This document shows, in pieces, positions 33,966 to 42,574 of a stretch of DNA of 64,000 bases. This DNA comes from Streptomyces sp. NBC_00236. Lineage in GTDB: Bacteria > Actinomycetota > Actinomycetes > Streptomycetales > Streptomycetaceae. A model generated the notes under the pieces. That model was not told the DNA's origin. It worked only from the letters and a program-made list of their open reading frames with translations, and ran no database searches. How positions within the stretch are numbered: position 1 is the first letter of the stretch; every line of letters starts with the position of its first letter. The position numbers were made by a program, and so were the translations under genes. The stretch is taken from positions 2,852,001 through 2,916,000 of the forward strand of contig NZ_CP108100.1 of assembly GCF_036195045.1 (NCBI RefSeq). The letters run 5' to 3'.

Positions 33966-36902
33966 ATGAACTCCAACGAAGCCCTCCGGCTCACACTGCA
34001 CGGCTCAGCTCTGGCAGGAATGGACAGACGCCCGAAAGATGTCCTTCGTGCCCTGGCCTACCAAGCCGAGGACGAAGGACCGGAAGCCGCCTCCCTTGCC
34101 ACTGAGCAGGACTTCCAGTCCACCCTCAACGCCGCGCACTCCAGCGACCAGTTGGTGGAGCTGTGGCGCAAACAGCTCACCAAGTGGGACTACGCCGACA
34201 CCCCACCTTGGTCCTCGACCGACCGACGCACCGACGACCGACGGAGCGAGGTACTTTCGCTGCTGCAGTTGTCGGAGGAGACGCAGAGAGTTCTCAACTC
34301 ATTGATTCCCGTACCCAAGGAATCAGGCGCCGTCGTGATCAGTGAGGTGTTCACTCCGTGGTACACCCCCCAGTCCCAGCAGGGTCGTAGTTGGTATTGG
34401 CCGGCGTATCGCCGCCTGCTCGCGGAGAAGGGTTGGCCCGAGACGGCAATCGCCGGCCTCGACGAGGCCTCCGACCGTGTTGTCGAGCGTCTCGCCGATC
34501 CGACGTCCGAGACGACCTACCAGTCCAAGGGTCTGGTTGTGGGTCATGTGCAGTCGGGGAAAACGGCCAACTTCACCGGTGTCATCGCCAAGGCGGTGGA
34601 CTCCGGCTATCGTCTGGTGATCGTCCTGGGCGGCACCCTGAATCTACTGCGCGCACAGACACAGCGCCGCCTCGACATGGAGCTCGTCGGCCGCGAGAAC
34701 ATCCTCAGAGGAGCTGCCGAGTACGAGTCTGACTACTCGGACGATCCAGCCTGGATCCAGGGCAAGTTCCTTTCGCATGAAGGTATGCCGTCCGCACTGG
34801 GCGGTTTCGACATCGTCCGCATGACGACGAGGAACAACGACTACAAGAGCCTGCTCCAGGGAATCGTCGCACTCGAATTCGAGAAGCAGGAACCCTCGCT
34901 GCCTCTCCACAATCCCCGCAACCTGCATCGCTCGTCGGCCCGTTTGATGGTCGTGAAGAAGAACAAGTCCGTACTGGCCAAGCTGGTTAAGGATCTAAAC
35001 AAGATCAAGACCCCGCTCGGCGAGATTCCCGTTCTGATCATCGACGACGAGTCCGACGAAGCGTCCGTAAACACGGCCAACCAGAACAAGCCGGACGCTG
35101 AGCGCACTGCGATCAACGACAAGATCTCGGAACTTCTTCAGTTGCTGCCTCGCGCCCAGTACGTCGGCTACACAGCGACACCATTCGCGAATGTCTTCAT
35201 CGATCCCAGCGACAGCGAGGACATCTTCCCGAAGGATTTCATCGTTTCGCTGCCGCGCCCGGCCGGGTACATGGGAGTACAGGACTTCCATGACCTGGAA
35301 TCCCCTGTATCCCCTGCTGACCGAACCATCGCCAACTCCAACGAGAAGGCGCACGTCCGCAACATCCGTCTCACCTCGAACGACGACGAGTCGGCCCTCC
35401 AGAAGGCTCTCGACATGTTCGTACTGACTGCGGCGACCAAGCTCTATCGTGAGAGGAACGGTCTGGGCGACCGGTTCTTTCAGCATCACACCATGCTTGT
35501 GCATGAATCCGTCCGCACTGCGGATCACCGTGAACTTCACGGGCGAATCAGCAAGTTGTGGTGGAATTCCGGCTACACAGGCCCCGAAGGGCACAAGCGG
35601 CTGCGCGCGCTGTTCGACGACGACCTGGCCCCCGTCTCCCTCGTCCGTTCCGAAGGCTTCGCCGTCCCACCCACGTACGAGGACCTCTCCCCCTACGTCG
35701 GCGCCGCCGCCATCCGCATCGGAGGTGACGACCAGCCCATCATCGTTGTCAACGGAGACAGCGACCTCACGGCGGGGGGCGATGCGGACTTCGACAAACG
35801 CCCAATCTGGAAGATCCTGATCGGCGGTCAGAAACTTGCCCGTGGATTCACCGTCGAGGGCTTGACAGTAACCTACTACCGGCGCCGCACGAACAATGCC
35901 TCAACACTGATGCAGATGGGACGATGGTTCGGGTTCCGCAAGGGGTACCAGGACCTGGTGAGACTCTATCTGGGACGCGAAGAGACCACGAGCAAGAGCA
36001 ACGTAATCGATCTCTACGAAGCTTTCGAGGCGATCTGTCGCGACGAAGAGACATTCCGACGCGAGTTGGAACGCTATGCCGAACCGGTCAACGGAAAACC
36101 TCAAGTCACACCCGAAGAGGTGCCACCACTCGTTTCCCAGCATCTCCCTTGGTTGAAGCCGACAAGCCCGAACAAAATGTACAACACCCGTGTTGTGGAG
36201 ATCCGTTCGGCAGGGAAATGGGAAGAGCCGACCGCCTATCCCACCGAAGGTCCGGCCCTTCGGCGCAATACCGAACTCTGGACACCGGTTCTCGAGTCTC
36301 TGGCCGACGAGCCGCGCAGATTCTCCTACAGCTTCGACGGCGCCGGCACGCATCACTCCTTCGACGCTCTCACCAGCTCCATTTCACCCGATGATCTCCT
36401 GCAGCTCTTGCAGGCCCTCAGGTGGGACACACCTGCCCGCTTCGCCCCCCACCTCACATACCTGGAGGAGATCACCCGATCCACTCCGGCCAAGGTGGAT
36501 GACTGGCTCGTGCTGGCCCCCCAGCACTCCTCGGGAAACAAACGGCTCACCATCGGCGCCTCGGATCGATCCCTCTCGTGGTTCAGCCGGAAACGACGCC
36601 GTGAGTTCGTCTTCGGTGCTATCAGCGAGCCGAAGCATCGCGCCGCCGCCCTGCGTGTCGCGGGCGCACTCCCGCAGGGCGGAAACGCCACGACCGAACA
36701 GCACGTCGCCGCGCGGCGAGGCGTGATCGCCCTGTATCCCGTGGTGGAACCGGACCAACGTCCGAGCGTCGAGGCCTCGGGGCAAATCGACCCAGCGAAG
36801 ATCGTGATGGCCTTCACCTTCGTGGCCCCGGCCTCGGCTCTGGGCAGCGACGGCAGGATCGTACGATTCACAACGATCAATTCCTCAGACGTGGAATTGT
36901 GA
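33966..36902 (+). CDS. Z1-domain helicase-like NTPase of restriction-type system
   Basis: 978-residue superfamily II-like P-loop NTPase with the Z1 domain. Walker A GHVQSGKTAN (about 192-201), Walker B VLIIDDESDEAS (about 355-366), motif III-like YVGYTATPFANVF (about 400), and the C-terminal RecA half with GGQKLARGFTVEGLTVTYY and an arginine-rich MQMGRWFGFRKGY motif VI. Z1 proteins are recurrent partners of MORC-type ATPases and DUF4420 nucleases and are thought to translocate DNA. ATG 33966 has CGAGGAA upstream. It completes the tightly packed effector trio (31450-36902). Confidence 0.92.
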   Translation: MNSNEALRLTLHGSALAGMDRRPKDVLRALAYQAEDEGPEAASLATEQDFQSTLNAAHSSDQLVELWRKQLTKWDYADTPPWSSTDRRTDDRRSEVLSLLQLSEETQRVLNSLIPVPKESGAVVISEVFTPWYTPQSQQGRSWYWPAYRRLLAEKGWPETAIAGLDEASDRVVERLADPTSETTYQSKGLVVGHVQSGKTANFTGVIAKAVDSGYRLVIVLGGTLNLLRAQTQRRLDMELVGRENILRGAAEYESDYSDDPAWIQGKFLSHEGMPSALGGFDIVRMTTRNNDYKSLLQGIVALEFEKQEPSLPLHNPRNLHRSSARLMVVKKNKSVLAKLVKDLNKIKTPLGEIPVLIIDDESDEASVNTANQNKPDAERTAINDKISELLQLLPRAQYVGYTATPFANVFIDPSDSEDIFPKDFIVSLPRPAGYMGVQDFHDLESPVSPADRTIANSNEKAHVRNIRLTSNDDESALQKALDMFVLTAATKLYRERNGLGDRFFQHHTMLVHESVRTADHRELHGRISKLWWNSGYTGPEGHKRLRALFDDDLAPVSLVRSEGFAVPPTYEDLSPYVGAAAIRIGGDDQPIIVVNGDSDLTAGGDADFDKRPIWKILIGGQKLARGFTVEGLTVTYYRRRTNNASTLMQMGRWFGFRKGYQDLVRLYLGREETTSKSNVIDLYEAFEAICRDEETFRRELERYAEPVNGKPQVTPEEVPPLVSQHLPWLKPTSPNKMYNTRVVEIRSAGKWEEPTAYPTEGPALRRNTELWTPVLESLADEPRRFSYSFDGAGTHHSFDALTSSISPDDLLQLLQALRWDTPARFAPHLTYLEEITRSTPAKVDDWLVLAPQHSSGNKRLTIGASDRSLSWFSRKRRREFVFGAISEPKHRAAALRVAGALPQGGNATTEQHVAARRGVIALYPVVEPDQRPSVEASGQIDPAKIVMAFTFVAPASALGSDGRIVRFTTINSSDVEL

Positions 36903-37023
36903 GCGTCTGACGACGTGAGCCGTGCGCGGCTCGCAGAAACACGCGCACGACTCGACGGTGACAACGTCAACGACCTCTCTCCTACGATGGGGGCGTACCA
37001 ATCGGCGGGGGAAGAGGGGCCAG

Positions 37024-38019
37024 ATGCCGGATCCGAGCTACACCGCGATCGAGCTGTGCGCAGGAGTAGGAGGGCAAGCCCTCGGACTCGAGCGAGCCGG
37101 GTTCGACATCGTCGCGGCCGTGGACATCGACAAGGACAGCTGCGCAACCCTTTCCCGAAACCGTCCGGGGTGGTACACGGTCCATGGCGATCTCAATCAG
37201 ATCGAGCCGGTGGAACATGCCGCCATGGATCACGCCGATGTCCTGAGCTGCGGTCTTCCCCGGTCTCCGTACACCATCGCGGGGAAACAACGCGCCACGG
37301 AGGACGCACGCGACACCCTCCGGGCCACTCTTGACATGGCTTCCTATGTCCGACCCCGCGTCTTGCTCCTGGAGAACATCCCCACGTTCCTCCATGCCCC
37401 CAAATTCGAAGCCGAACGTCAAACCGTGCACGAAGCCGTACAGGATCTCGGCTACGAACTGGCGACCGCGGTGCTCACCGCGACAGACTTCGGCGTACCA
37501 CAGCGGCGATCCCACGGTTTCATGATCGCCATGTGTTCCGACGACCTCGCGCGCTTCGAATGGCCGGCACCGAGTCCGCTTCCTTGTCCGAGCCTCGGGC
37601 AGACACTTCTGGAGACGATGGCCGCCGGAGGCTGGCCCGAGGCCTCCGACTGGGCGGCCCGAGCAACTGAGCCGGCACCACTCATCATGGGTGGGGCAAC
37701 CGGACGAGGAGGAGCGGACCTCGGTGCCGGACGAACCAAGGCCGTATGGGCCCGCTGGGGAGTTTTCGGAGGCAGCATCGGCAACGCGGTGCCCGGACCC
37801 GACTTCCGTCTGAACTTCGACACCGAACCCCGCCACGGGCTGGTAAGGCTCACCGTTGACCAAGTGGCACTCCTCCAGGGGTTCACCCCCGACTGGGAGA
37901 TCGAGGGCCTGAAGACCTCCCGCTACCGACAGATCAGCCAGACCATCCCCCCGCCGCTGGCCACCGCTCTGGGCCGACAAATCATGACAGCGCTCCGGGG
38001 CTCTTCCCGCCGTTCCTGA
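37024..38019 (+). CDS. C5-cytosine methyltransferase homologue lacking the catalytic cysteine
   Basis: 331-residue DNA C5-MTase homologue. Motif I is AIELCAGVGGQALGLERAGF with the SAM acidic residue in AVDIDKD; motif VI is LLLENIPTF (Glu117) and motif VIII PQRRSHGF (160-162). Motif IV, normally GGPPCQPFS, reads SCGLPRSPYTIAGKQ: Arg80 (CGG, 37261-37263) stands where the nucleophilic Cys must be. Motif X is also unusual (RQISQTIPPPLA instead of GNAVPVPLA). The frame is intact, so it is probably a maintained non-catalytic subunit, perhaps for recognition, rather than a decayed gene. AGAGGGG precedes ATG 37024; a TGACAA/TACGAT promoter lies at 36959-36988. Confidence 0.85.
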   Translation: MPDPSYTAIELCAGVGGQALGLERAGFDIVAAVDIDKDSCATLSRNRPGWYTVHGDLNQIEPVEHAAMDHADVLSCGLPRSPYTIAGKQRATEDARDTLRATLDMASYVRPRVLLLENIPTFLHAPKFEAERQTVHEAVQDLGYELATAVLTATDFGVPQRRSHGFMIAMCSDDLARFEWPAPSPLPCPSLGQTLLETMAAGGWPEASDWAARATEPAPLIMGGATGRGGADLGAGRTKAVWARWGVFGGSIGNAVPGPDFRLNFDTEPRHGLVRLTVDQVALLQGFTPDWEIEGLKTSRYRQISQTIPPPLATALGRQIMTALRGSSRRS

Positions 38020-38092
38020 AGTGTCGGATCAGCCATCTTCCTCGAAGGAGTGCGCTCATACCAGGGCGGCGAGCCCAGTAGACTCACACAAC

Positions 38093-39340
38093 ATGGCCAC
38101 CACCTCGACTGATACTTCCACGGGCTCGTCCGCGATCGGGTCCGCGATCAAAGTGGTCGACCTGTTCTCGGGCGCCGGTGGGTTCTCAGCGGGCTTCCGC
38201 GCGTACGAACCGGCCGGCCCCGGCTCTTCGCCCTTCGTGTCGGTGGCGGCCGTCGAGTTCGACGAGGCCGCGGCCGCGACATACGCAGCCAATTTCGGGT
38301 CGGCTCACGTTGCCAATATCGACATCACAGATTGGGACGCCCGACCCTACGAGGGTCAGGTCGACGTAGTGATGGGCGGCCCGCCGTGCCAGGGGTTCTC
38401 CGGACTGCATCGAAACAATCCCGAAAAGCCCAAGGCCGACGATCCACGCAACCTGCTGTGGATGCAGTACATGCGAGTGGTCACCACCATCAAGCCAAAG
38501 ATCTTCGTGCTTGAGAACGTCGACCGCTTTCTCTCCTCTCCGGAATTCGCCGCCCTCAGCCAGGCCACCGAGCACGGCGGGCCCCTGTCGCAATACACCT
38601 TGCGTCACAAGGTGCTCAACGCGGCGGACTACGGTGTTCCTCAAGCCAGGCGGCGAGCCATTGTCATCGCGACCCGCAAGGACCTCGGTGATCCGCTGGA
38701 GCACCCGGAAGCCACCCACACGCGCAAGGCCGCTTCCTCGCAGCCCACCCTCGACGGAGACTCGGGGTCGTTGAACCAACGTGCTCCCTGGATCCCGGTG
38801 GGCAGCTCGGTCTTCGATCTCACTCCGGCCTCCGCACCCAATGTGAACCTGCCCGAGCGCACCGCCAAGCCGCTGGGCGTTGTGCTCCCGGGCCCGTATC
38901 GCACGAATGAACTTCACATCGGCCGGACCCCGACCGCACTTTCCCTTGCGCGGTACCGCGCGATTGGCGCCGGCGGGAATCGGCACGACCTCCGTGGCAA
39001 ATGGGCCACAGTGCTCGGTGAGAAGGAGTATCTCTCCACACCGAGCTGGGACAAGCACAACAGTGGTTCCGGCGATGTCATGGGGCGCATGCACCAGGAC
39101 CGCCCATCAGTCACGATTCGCACTGAGTTCTACAAGCCGGAGAAGGGCCGTTACCTTCACCCCGTCGAAGATCGGCCGATCACGCATTACGAAGCCGCAT
39201 TGATCCAGGGTTTTCCAGACGACTTCAAATGGTTCGGCAGCAAGGTTCAGATCGCTCGGCAGATCGGCAACGCCGTACCGGTCGGCCTGGGCCGTGCACT
39301 GGCCCAGGCCATCCACCAACGGCTAAGGGTTGTCCCGTAA
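38093..39340 (+). CDS. C5-cytosine DNA methyltransferase (catalytically complete)
   Basis: 415-residue DNA cytosine C5-methyltransferase. Motif I VVDLFSGAGGFSAGF, motif IV GGPPCQGFSG with nucleophile Cys99, motif VI VLENVDRF, motif VIII VPQARRRAIVIA, a target-recognition region (about 205-330), and motifs IX-X RPSVTIRTEF ... RQIGNAVPVGLGRAL. The likely start is ATG 38093, with TAGACT at 38078-38083 suggesting a leaderless transcript; GTG 38021 is the alternative. The last codons (RVVP-stop) lie at the left edge of the IS element, so the native C-terminus may have been altered. It should protect host sites from the neighbouring nuclease complex. Confidence 0.92.
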   Translation: MATTSTDTSTGSSAIGSAIKVVDLFSGAGGFSAGFRAYEPAGPGSSPFVSVAAVEFDEAAAATYAANFGSAHVANIDITDWDARPYEGQVDVVMGGPPCQGFSGLHRNNPEKPKADDPRNLLWMQYMRVVTTIKPKIFVLENVDRFLSSPEFAALSQATEHGGPLSQYTLRHKVLNAADYGVPQARRRAIVIATRKDLGDPLEHPEATHTRKAASSQPTLDGDSGSLNQRAPWIPVGSSVFDLTPASAPNVNLPERTAKPLGVVLPGPYRTNELHIGRTPTALSLARYRAIGAGGNRHDLRGKWATVLGEKEYLSTPSWDKHNSGSGDVMGRMHQDRPSVTIRTEFYKPEKGRYLHPVEDRPITHYEAALIQGFPDDFKWFGSKVQIARQIGNAVPVGLGRALAQAIHQRLRVVP

Positions 39341-40213
39341 TTGATCTCTGAGTGGCTTCGGGCAGGGTGGGATGCTGTGCGGCGGGTGGTCTATCCGGCG
39401 AGGGCGAGGTTGTGCATCCGCGCAATTCCGAGCATGGCGTGGTGGACGCCGTCGCCTTTGAGGCGGCAGTCGCGGAGGATCTTCCAGGTCTTCATGCGGG
39501 CGAAGACGTGCTCGACGCGGGCGCGGACCTGTTTGTGGGACTTGTTGTGGGTCTGCTTCCAGCCGGGCAGTTCCTCGCCTTTGCGGCGGCGGTGGGGCAT
39601 CACGAGTCCGGTGCCCGGATAGCCGCCGTCGGCGATGGTCATCGTCTTGCCGACGGCGGCCTTCGCGCCGGACTCCTCCCATGCCTTGCAGTCGTTGCGG
39701 TTGCCGGGCAAGGGTTTGCCGACGACCACGACGAGGCGGGTGTCAGCGTCGATGACGACCTGATGGTTGGTGGAGTAGCGGTAGTTCTTCGACTGCTCGG
39801 CCACGGTGTGGTCGCGGGTGGGCACCAGGGTGCCGTCCACGATCAGCACCGTGTCCTTCGCGAACCGCCTGCGGGGCTGGAGCGCGAGCATCGGCCCGAG
39901 GTCATCGATGATTCGGTCCGCCGCCGACTTCGACACCCCGAACAGCGGAGCGAGCTGCCGCATCGTCAGGTTCGTCCGCCAGTAAGCCGCGACCAGCAGA
40001 GCCCGGTCCTGCAGCGGCAGACTCCACGGCCGGCCCCTGCGGACCGCATCCGCGCCCTGACGCCGCAGAACCGTCACGAGCTTCCCGAACTGCTGTGGGC
40101 TCAGCCCTGTGAACGGGGCTATCCAAGACGGCTCCGACGCCGTGATCACACCAGCCACAACAAGATCATCTCACCCGTGACCAGAGAGATAGCTCAGATG
40201 CGAATGCTCAACC
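39330..40213 (-). mobile_element. IS5-family insertion sequence, roughly 0.88 kb (ends approximate)
   Basis: A single intact transposase (39391-40158) with short flanks. The left side reads GGTTGTCCCGTAATTGATCT. The right side read inward gives GGTTGAGCATTCGCATCTG, then CTATCTCTCTGG. Both begin GGTTG and contain ATCTCT, but matching is imperfect and no target duplication is visible, so the ends are estimates. The element sits between the methyltransferase end and a convergent LRV-like gene. Confidence 0.6.
39391..40158 (-). CDS. IS5-family DDE transposase
   Basis: 255 residues, uninterrupted. An N-terminal HTH segment (LTMRQLAPLFGVSKSAADRII) precedes the DDE domain: first Asp in TVLIVDGTLVPT, second in TIADGGYPGTGL, and a C-terminal Glu in RVEHVFARMKTWKIL (the DG...DxGY...E arrangement of IS5/DDE_Tnp_4 enzymes). 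It is transcribed opposite to the preceding methyltransferase. No frameshift is needed, so the element could still be active. Confidence 0.93.
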   Translation of the reverse strand: MAGVITASEPSWIAPFTGLSPQQFGKLVTVLRRQGADAVRRGRPWSLPLQDRALLVAAYWRTNLTMRQLAPLFGVSKSAADRIIDDLGPMLALQPRRRFAKDTVLIVDGTLVPTRDHTVAEQSKNYRYSTNHQVVIDADTRLVVVVGKPLPGNRNDCKAWEESGAKAAVGKTMTIADGGYPGTGLVMPHRRRKGEELPGWKQTHNKSHKQVRARVEHVFARMKTWKILRDCRLKGDGVHHAMLGIARMHNLALAG

Positions 40214-40607
40214 GCCTGCCAAGCAGGTGACGCAGACGGGCAGAGGCGCCACGGAGGTTGCCGAGCTTCCTGACCTCGTCCGCCTGAAGCTCCAGCCGGC
40301 CTGCGAGAGCAAGCACAGCGGCGTAGGGCCGTTCGCCCTCTTCGAGCTTCGCGGCAACGGCATCGAGGACAGCTCGAAGAACGAGGGGGTTCGCGCCTGG
40401 ATGTTCAGCAAGCAGGCGAAGGAGTCTGTTGTCGTTCCAGACACTGTCTCGGGCCGTGCTCAGCTCCTGCAGGGCTACGGGCGGGGTGTGGGGATTGGCG
40501 GCCAGGGCCTGCCAGACGAAGGGGTACGGACATTGCGCGAGACGCTGCAGCACAACGATGTCTCTCTCGGCATGCGCCAGTGCGAGGTAGTCGGCGGGCG
40601 TGGGCAC
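40194..40607 (-). CDS. Leucine-rich-repeat-variant-like protein, possibly truncated by the IS
   Basis: 137 residues from GTG 40607 (VPTPADYLALAHAE). Helical repeats of LRV type are visible (LAQCPYPFVWQALAANPHTPPVALQELST, LLRLLAEHPGANPLVLRAVL), with the L-A-x-x-P-x-x-P spacing of that family. The reading frame ends RRLSIRI-stop inside what appears to be the right end of the IS, so the original protein may have been longer. Orientation matches the downstream-facing operon 40695-44649, from which it is separated by 87 bp. Function unknown. Confidence 0.65.
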   Translation of the reverse strand: MPTPADYLALAHAERDIVVLQRLAQCPYPFVWQALAANPHTPPVALQELSTARDSVWNDNRLLRLLAEHPGANPLVLRAVLDAVAAKLEEGERPYAAVLALAGRLELQADEVRKLGNLRGASARLRHLLGRRLSIRI

Positions 40608-40694
40608 GAGGATGGCCTCTCAGGAGCGTCGAAGCCGTCATCTTGCCACTGCACCTTGCCCTACCGGCCTCGACCATCATTTGCGGGACGAGTC

Positions 40695-41612
40695 TTAGGC
40701 GTCTGAGCGACGCCTGCTGTCAGTGCCACCATCCTCGGCGGCCGGTCGGGCCCTGCCCCTGACCGGAGCATCCTCGAAGAGACTCTCGAACCGTGCCATC
40801 AGAATCTCTGACGATCCCTGCGGGACGCTGCCGTCATTCGGCCCCTGGGGCAATCTGTCGTACCGAACCGTCGGACCGTTCCCAGCCGCCTGCACCCACT
40901 CGTGCAGAGCATCGGCGTCCTGCAACTCGTCCGGCGCCAGTGCCTCGTACACAAGGGTGGCTCCTGCCGCATTTGCAACCGAGGCGGCAGCGTTGATGTC
41001 CCTGCCGGTACGAACGACCTCGCGGATCAGAAGTCTCAGAAGCGCCTGAGCCGCGGGTCGATGCTTGATCATTTCCTGTCGGAGCACGGTATTCAGGACG
41101 TCCTGATTCCCGCAGGCGACCTCAGCAGGACCATAGTTCCTGCCGTCTCGGAACAGCTCCGCTGCCCACCACAAGCGGGAGAAGCACTGCACATCCCACC
41201 GCCCGGAGAACCGAGCGGCCTGCCTCACCTGCCGTCGTTCACCCCCAGTGCCCCATCGCCATTGGACAAAGTCCGGCGCCAGGCACAGCCCGAGGAAGTT
41301 CCAGAGACTCGTTTCGGACGCCTCTGCCCTCGTGAGACGAAGCGTGTAGTGGAGCCGTGGGGCCAACCAGGCATCGCTGCGCGTGGGCGCCTCCCCCGAG
41401 AACCTGCGCATGGCCTCGGTCAGCAGCTCTCGCACGGGGCCGGCCTCCCAGCGCGCACCGGAATCGACGGGGTCCTCGACCTGTTCCTTCAGCAAGGAGA
41501 ACGAAAGGGGCTCGTACCCCTGAAGGACGCGCGGGGTGATCGCTCGTGCCGATACGGCGTCCGAGAGTCGACCGATCCTCTCCGGCGCATCCCTCTCAAT
41601 TCGCGTGCTCAT
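40695..41612 (-). CDS. Unknown protein, third gene of HTH-GHKL operon (DUF6339-like)
   Basis: 305 residues, mostly alpha-helical, with Trp-rich stretches (ETSLWNFLGLCLAPDFVQWRWG, FSRLWWAAELFRDGRNYGP) and a helical C-terminal half (LLRLLIREVVRTGRDINAAASVANAAGA). It resembles what I recall as DUF6339 proteins, but that is a memory match only. No enzymatic motif is visible. ATG 41612 overlaps the preceding stop by ATGA, so it is translated together with the previous gene and probably acts with the XRE-GHKL ATPase. Confidence 0.75.
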   Translation of the reverse strand: MSTRIERDAPERIGRLSDAVSARAITPRVLQGYEPLSFSLLKEQVEDPVDSGARWEAGPVRELLTEAMRRFSGEAPTRSDAWLAPRLHYTLRLTRAEASETSLWNFLGLCLAPDFVQWRWGTGGERRQVRQAARFSGRWDVQCFSRLWWAAELFRDGRNYGPAEVACGNQDVLNTVLRQEMIKHRPAAQALLRLLIREVVRTGRDINAAASVANAAGATLVYEALAPDELQDADALHEWVQAAGNGPTVRYDRLPQGPNDGSVPQGSSEILMARFESLFEDAPVRGRARPAAEDGGTDSRRRSDA

Positions 41613-42574
41613 GAATCGCCCTGTGCATCCGCCATGCGCGCCAGGGTCCGTGCAGCACTCGCCACGGTCTTCTGCTTCCTGGAGTGAAGCGTCGCCGAGT
41701 GCATCAACCGAGCGTGCAGGTCCGACGCGCTTTCGCCGCTGGCCCGACGCCCAACCAATTCTACCAGTGCCTCATCCGGTGAAATATCCGGAAAAAAGTC
41801 GGGAAGCATGCGCCGCAGAATTTCTTCATGCCATCCGCCCGGCCACTCCGGCTCACCGTCGTTCACTGCACTGGCATACAACGCAGCGTTGAACATTGCC
41901 GTCCACGCCTCAGCAGCAATTTGCGTGGCCATCACCTCACGAACGAGTTTCCGCTCGGCGCTCGACGCATTTTCCAGTACTGCCCGAAACCCTTCGACGG
42001 AGGAGTTGAGGTAGAGGATGGGCTCATTTTGCTCTGCATCAAGAATCCAAGGATCGTCACGGAATTCCCTCAGGGCAGGGTGGTCAGGGAAATCTTTCCA
42101 AACCATCTTTATGCTTCGCTGCCGGACCGGTTGCTTCGCCTGAAAGTCTGCGCTCCATCGACTCTCGGCCCGGCCGATCAGACGTCCCTCCACACCCTCG
42201 ACTCGGGCGACAATCAGCGCATCGATTTCACACCGGTCGATATGCTCCCCCCGGCGCAACTCCACTTCACCGCCCCAACGCCCCTCCCCTTCGCGAGCAA
42301 GGGGAAAGGAAAGACGGACATTGGTTCGTCGATTTCGAACCATGGCTATGCAGGTCGGAGACTCCCAGATATCCGATGCCAACTCATCAGCATCGGCGGT
42401 AACGGACACCTTGACCTTGATTTCATCCCACTCCCGCTTGATCGAGTGAAGTGCGACGGTGCGTTCGGTGTCGGATACCAGTTTGAGGTTGAGCTTGATG
42501 TTGTCCACCCAGACCTCGTTGACCATCAGCGCCACGTCTCCGCCCAGGATCGGATACGGAAATGCCGTCCTCAC
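41609..42574 (-). CDS. Unknown protein, second gene of HTH-GHKL operon
   Basis: 321 residues, no recognised family. The N-terminal half is beta-rich (VWVDNIKLNLKLVSDTERTVALHSI, IKVKVSVTADADE, ALIVARVEGVEGRLIG) and the C-terminal half is helical (KLVREVMATQIAAEAWTAMFNAALY). It is linked by ATGA overlaps to both neighbours (42571-42574 and 41609-41612), giving strict stoichiometric coupling. A structural or recognition subunit for the GHKL ATPase is a reasonable inference. Confidence 0.75.
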   Translation of the reverse strand: MRTAFPYPILGGDVALMVNEVWVDNIKLNLKLVSDTERTVALHSIKREWDEIKVKVSVTADADELASDIWESPTCIAMVRNRRTNVRLSFPLAREGEGRWGGEVELRRGEHIDRCEIDALIVARVEGVEGRLIGRAESRWSADFQAKQPVRQRSIKMVWKDFPDHPALREFRDDPWILDAEQNEPILYLNSSVEGFRAVLENASSAERKLVREVMATQIAAEAWTAMFNAALYASAVNDGEPEWPGGWHEEILRRMLPDFFPDISPDEALVELVGRRASGESASDLHARLMHSATLHSRKQKTVASAARTLARMADAQGDS

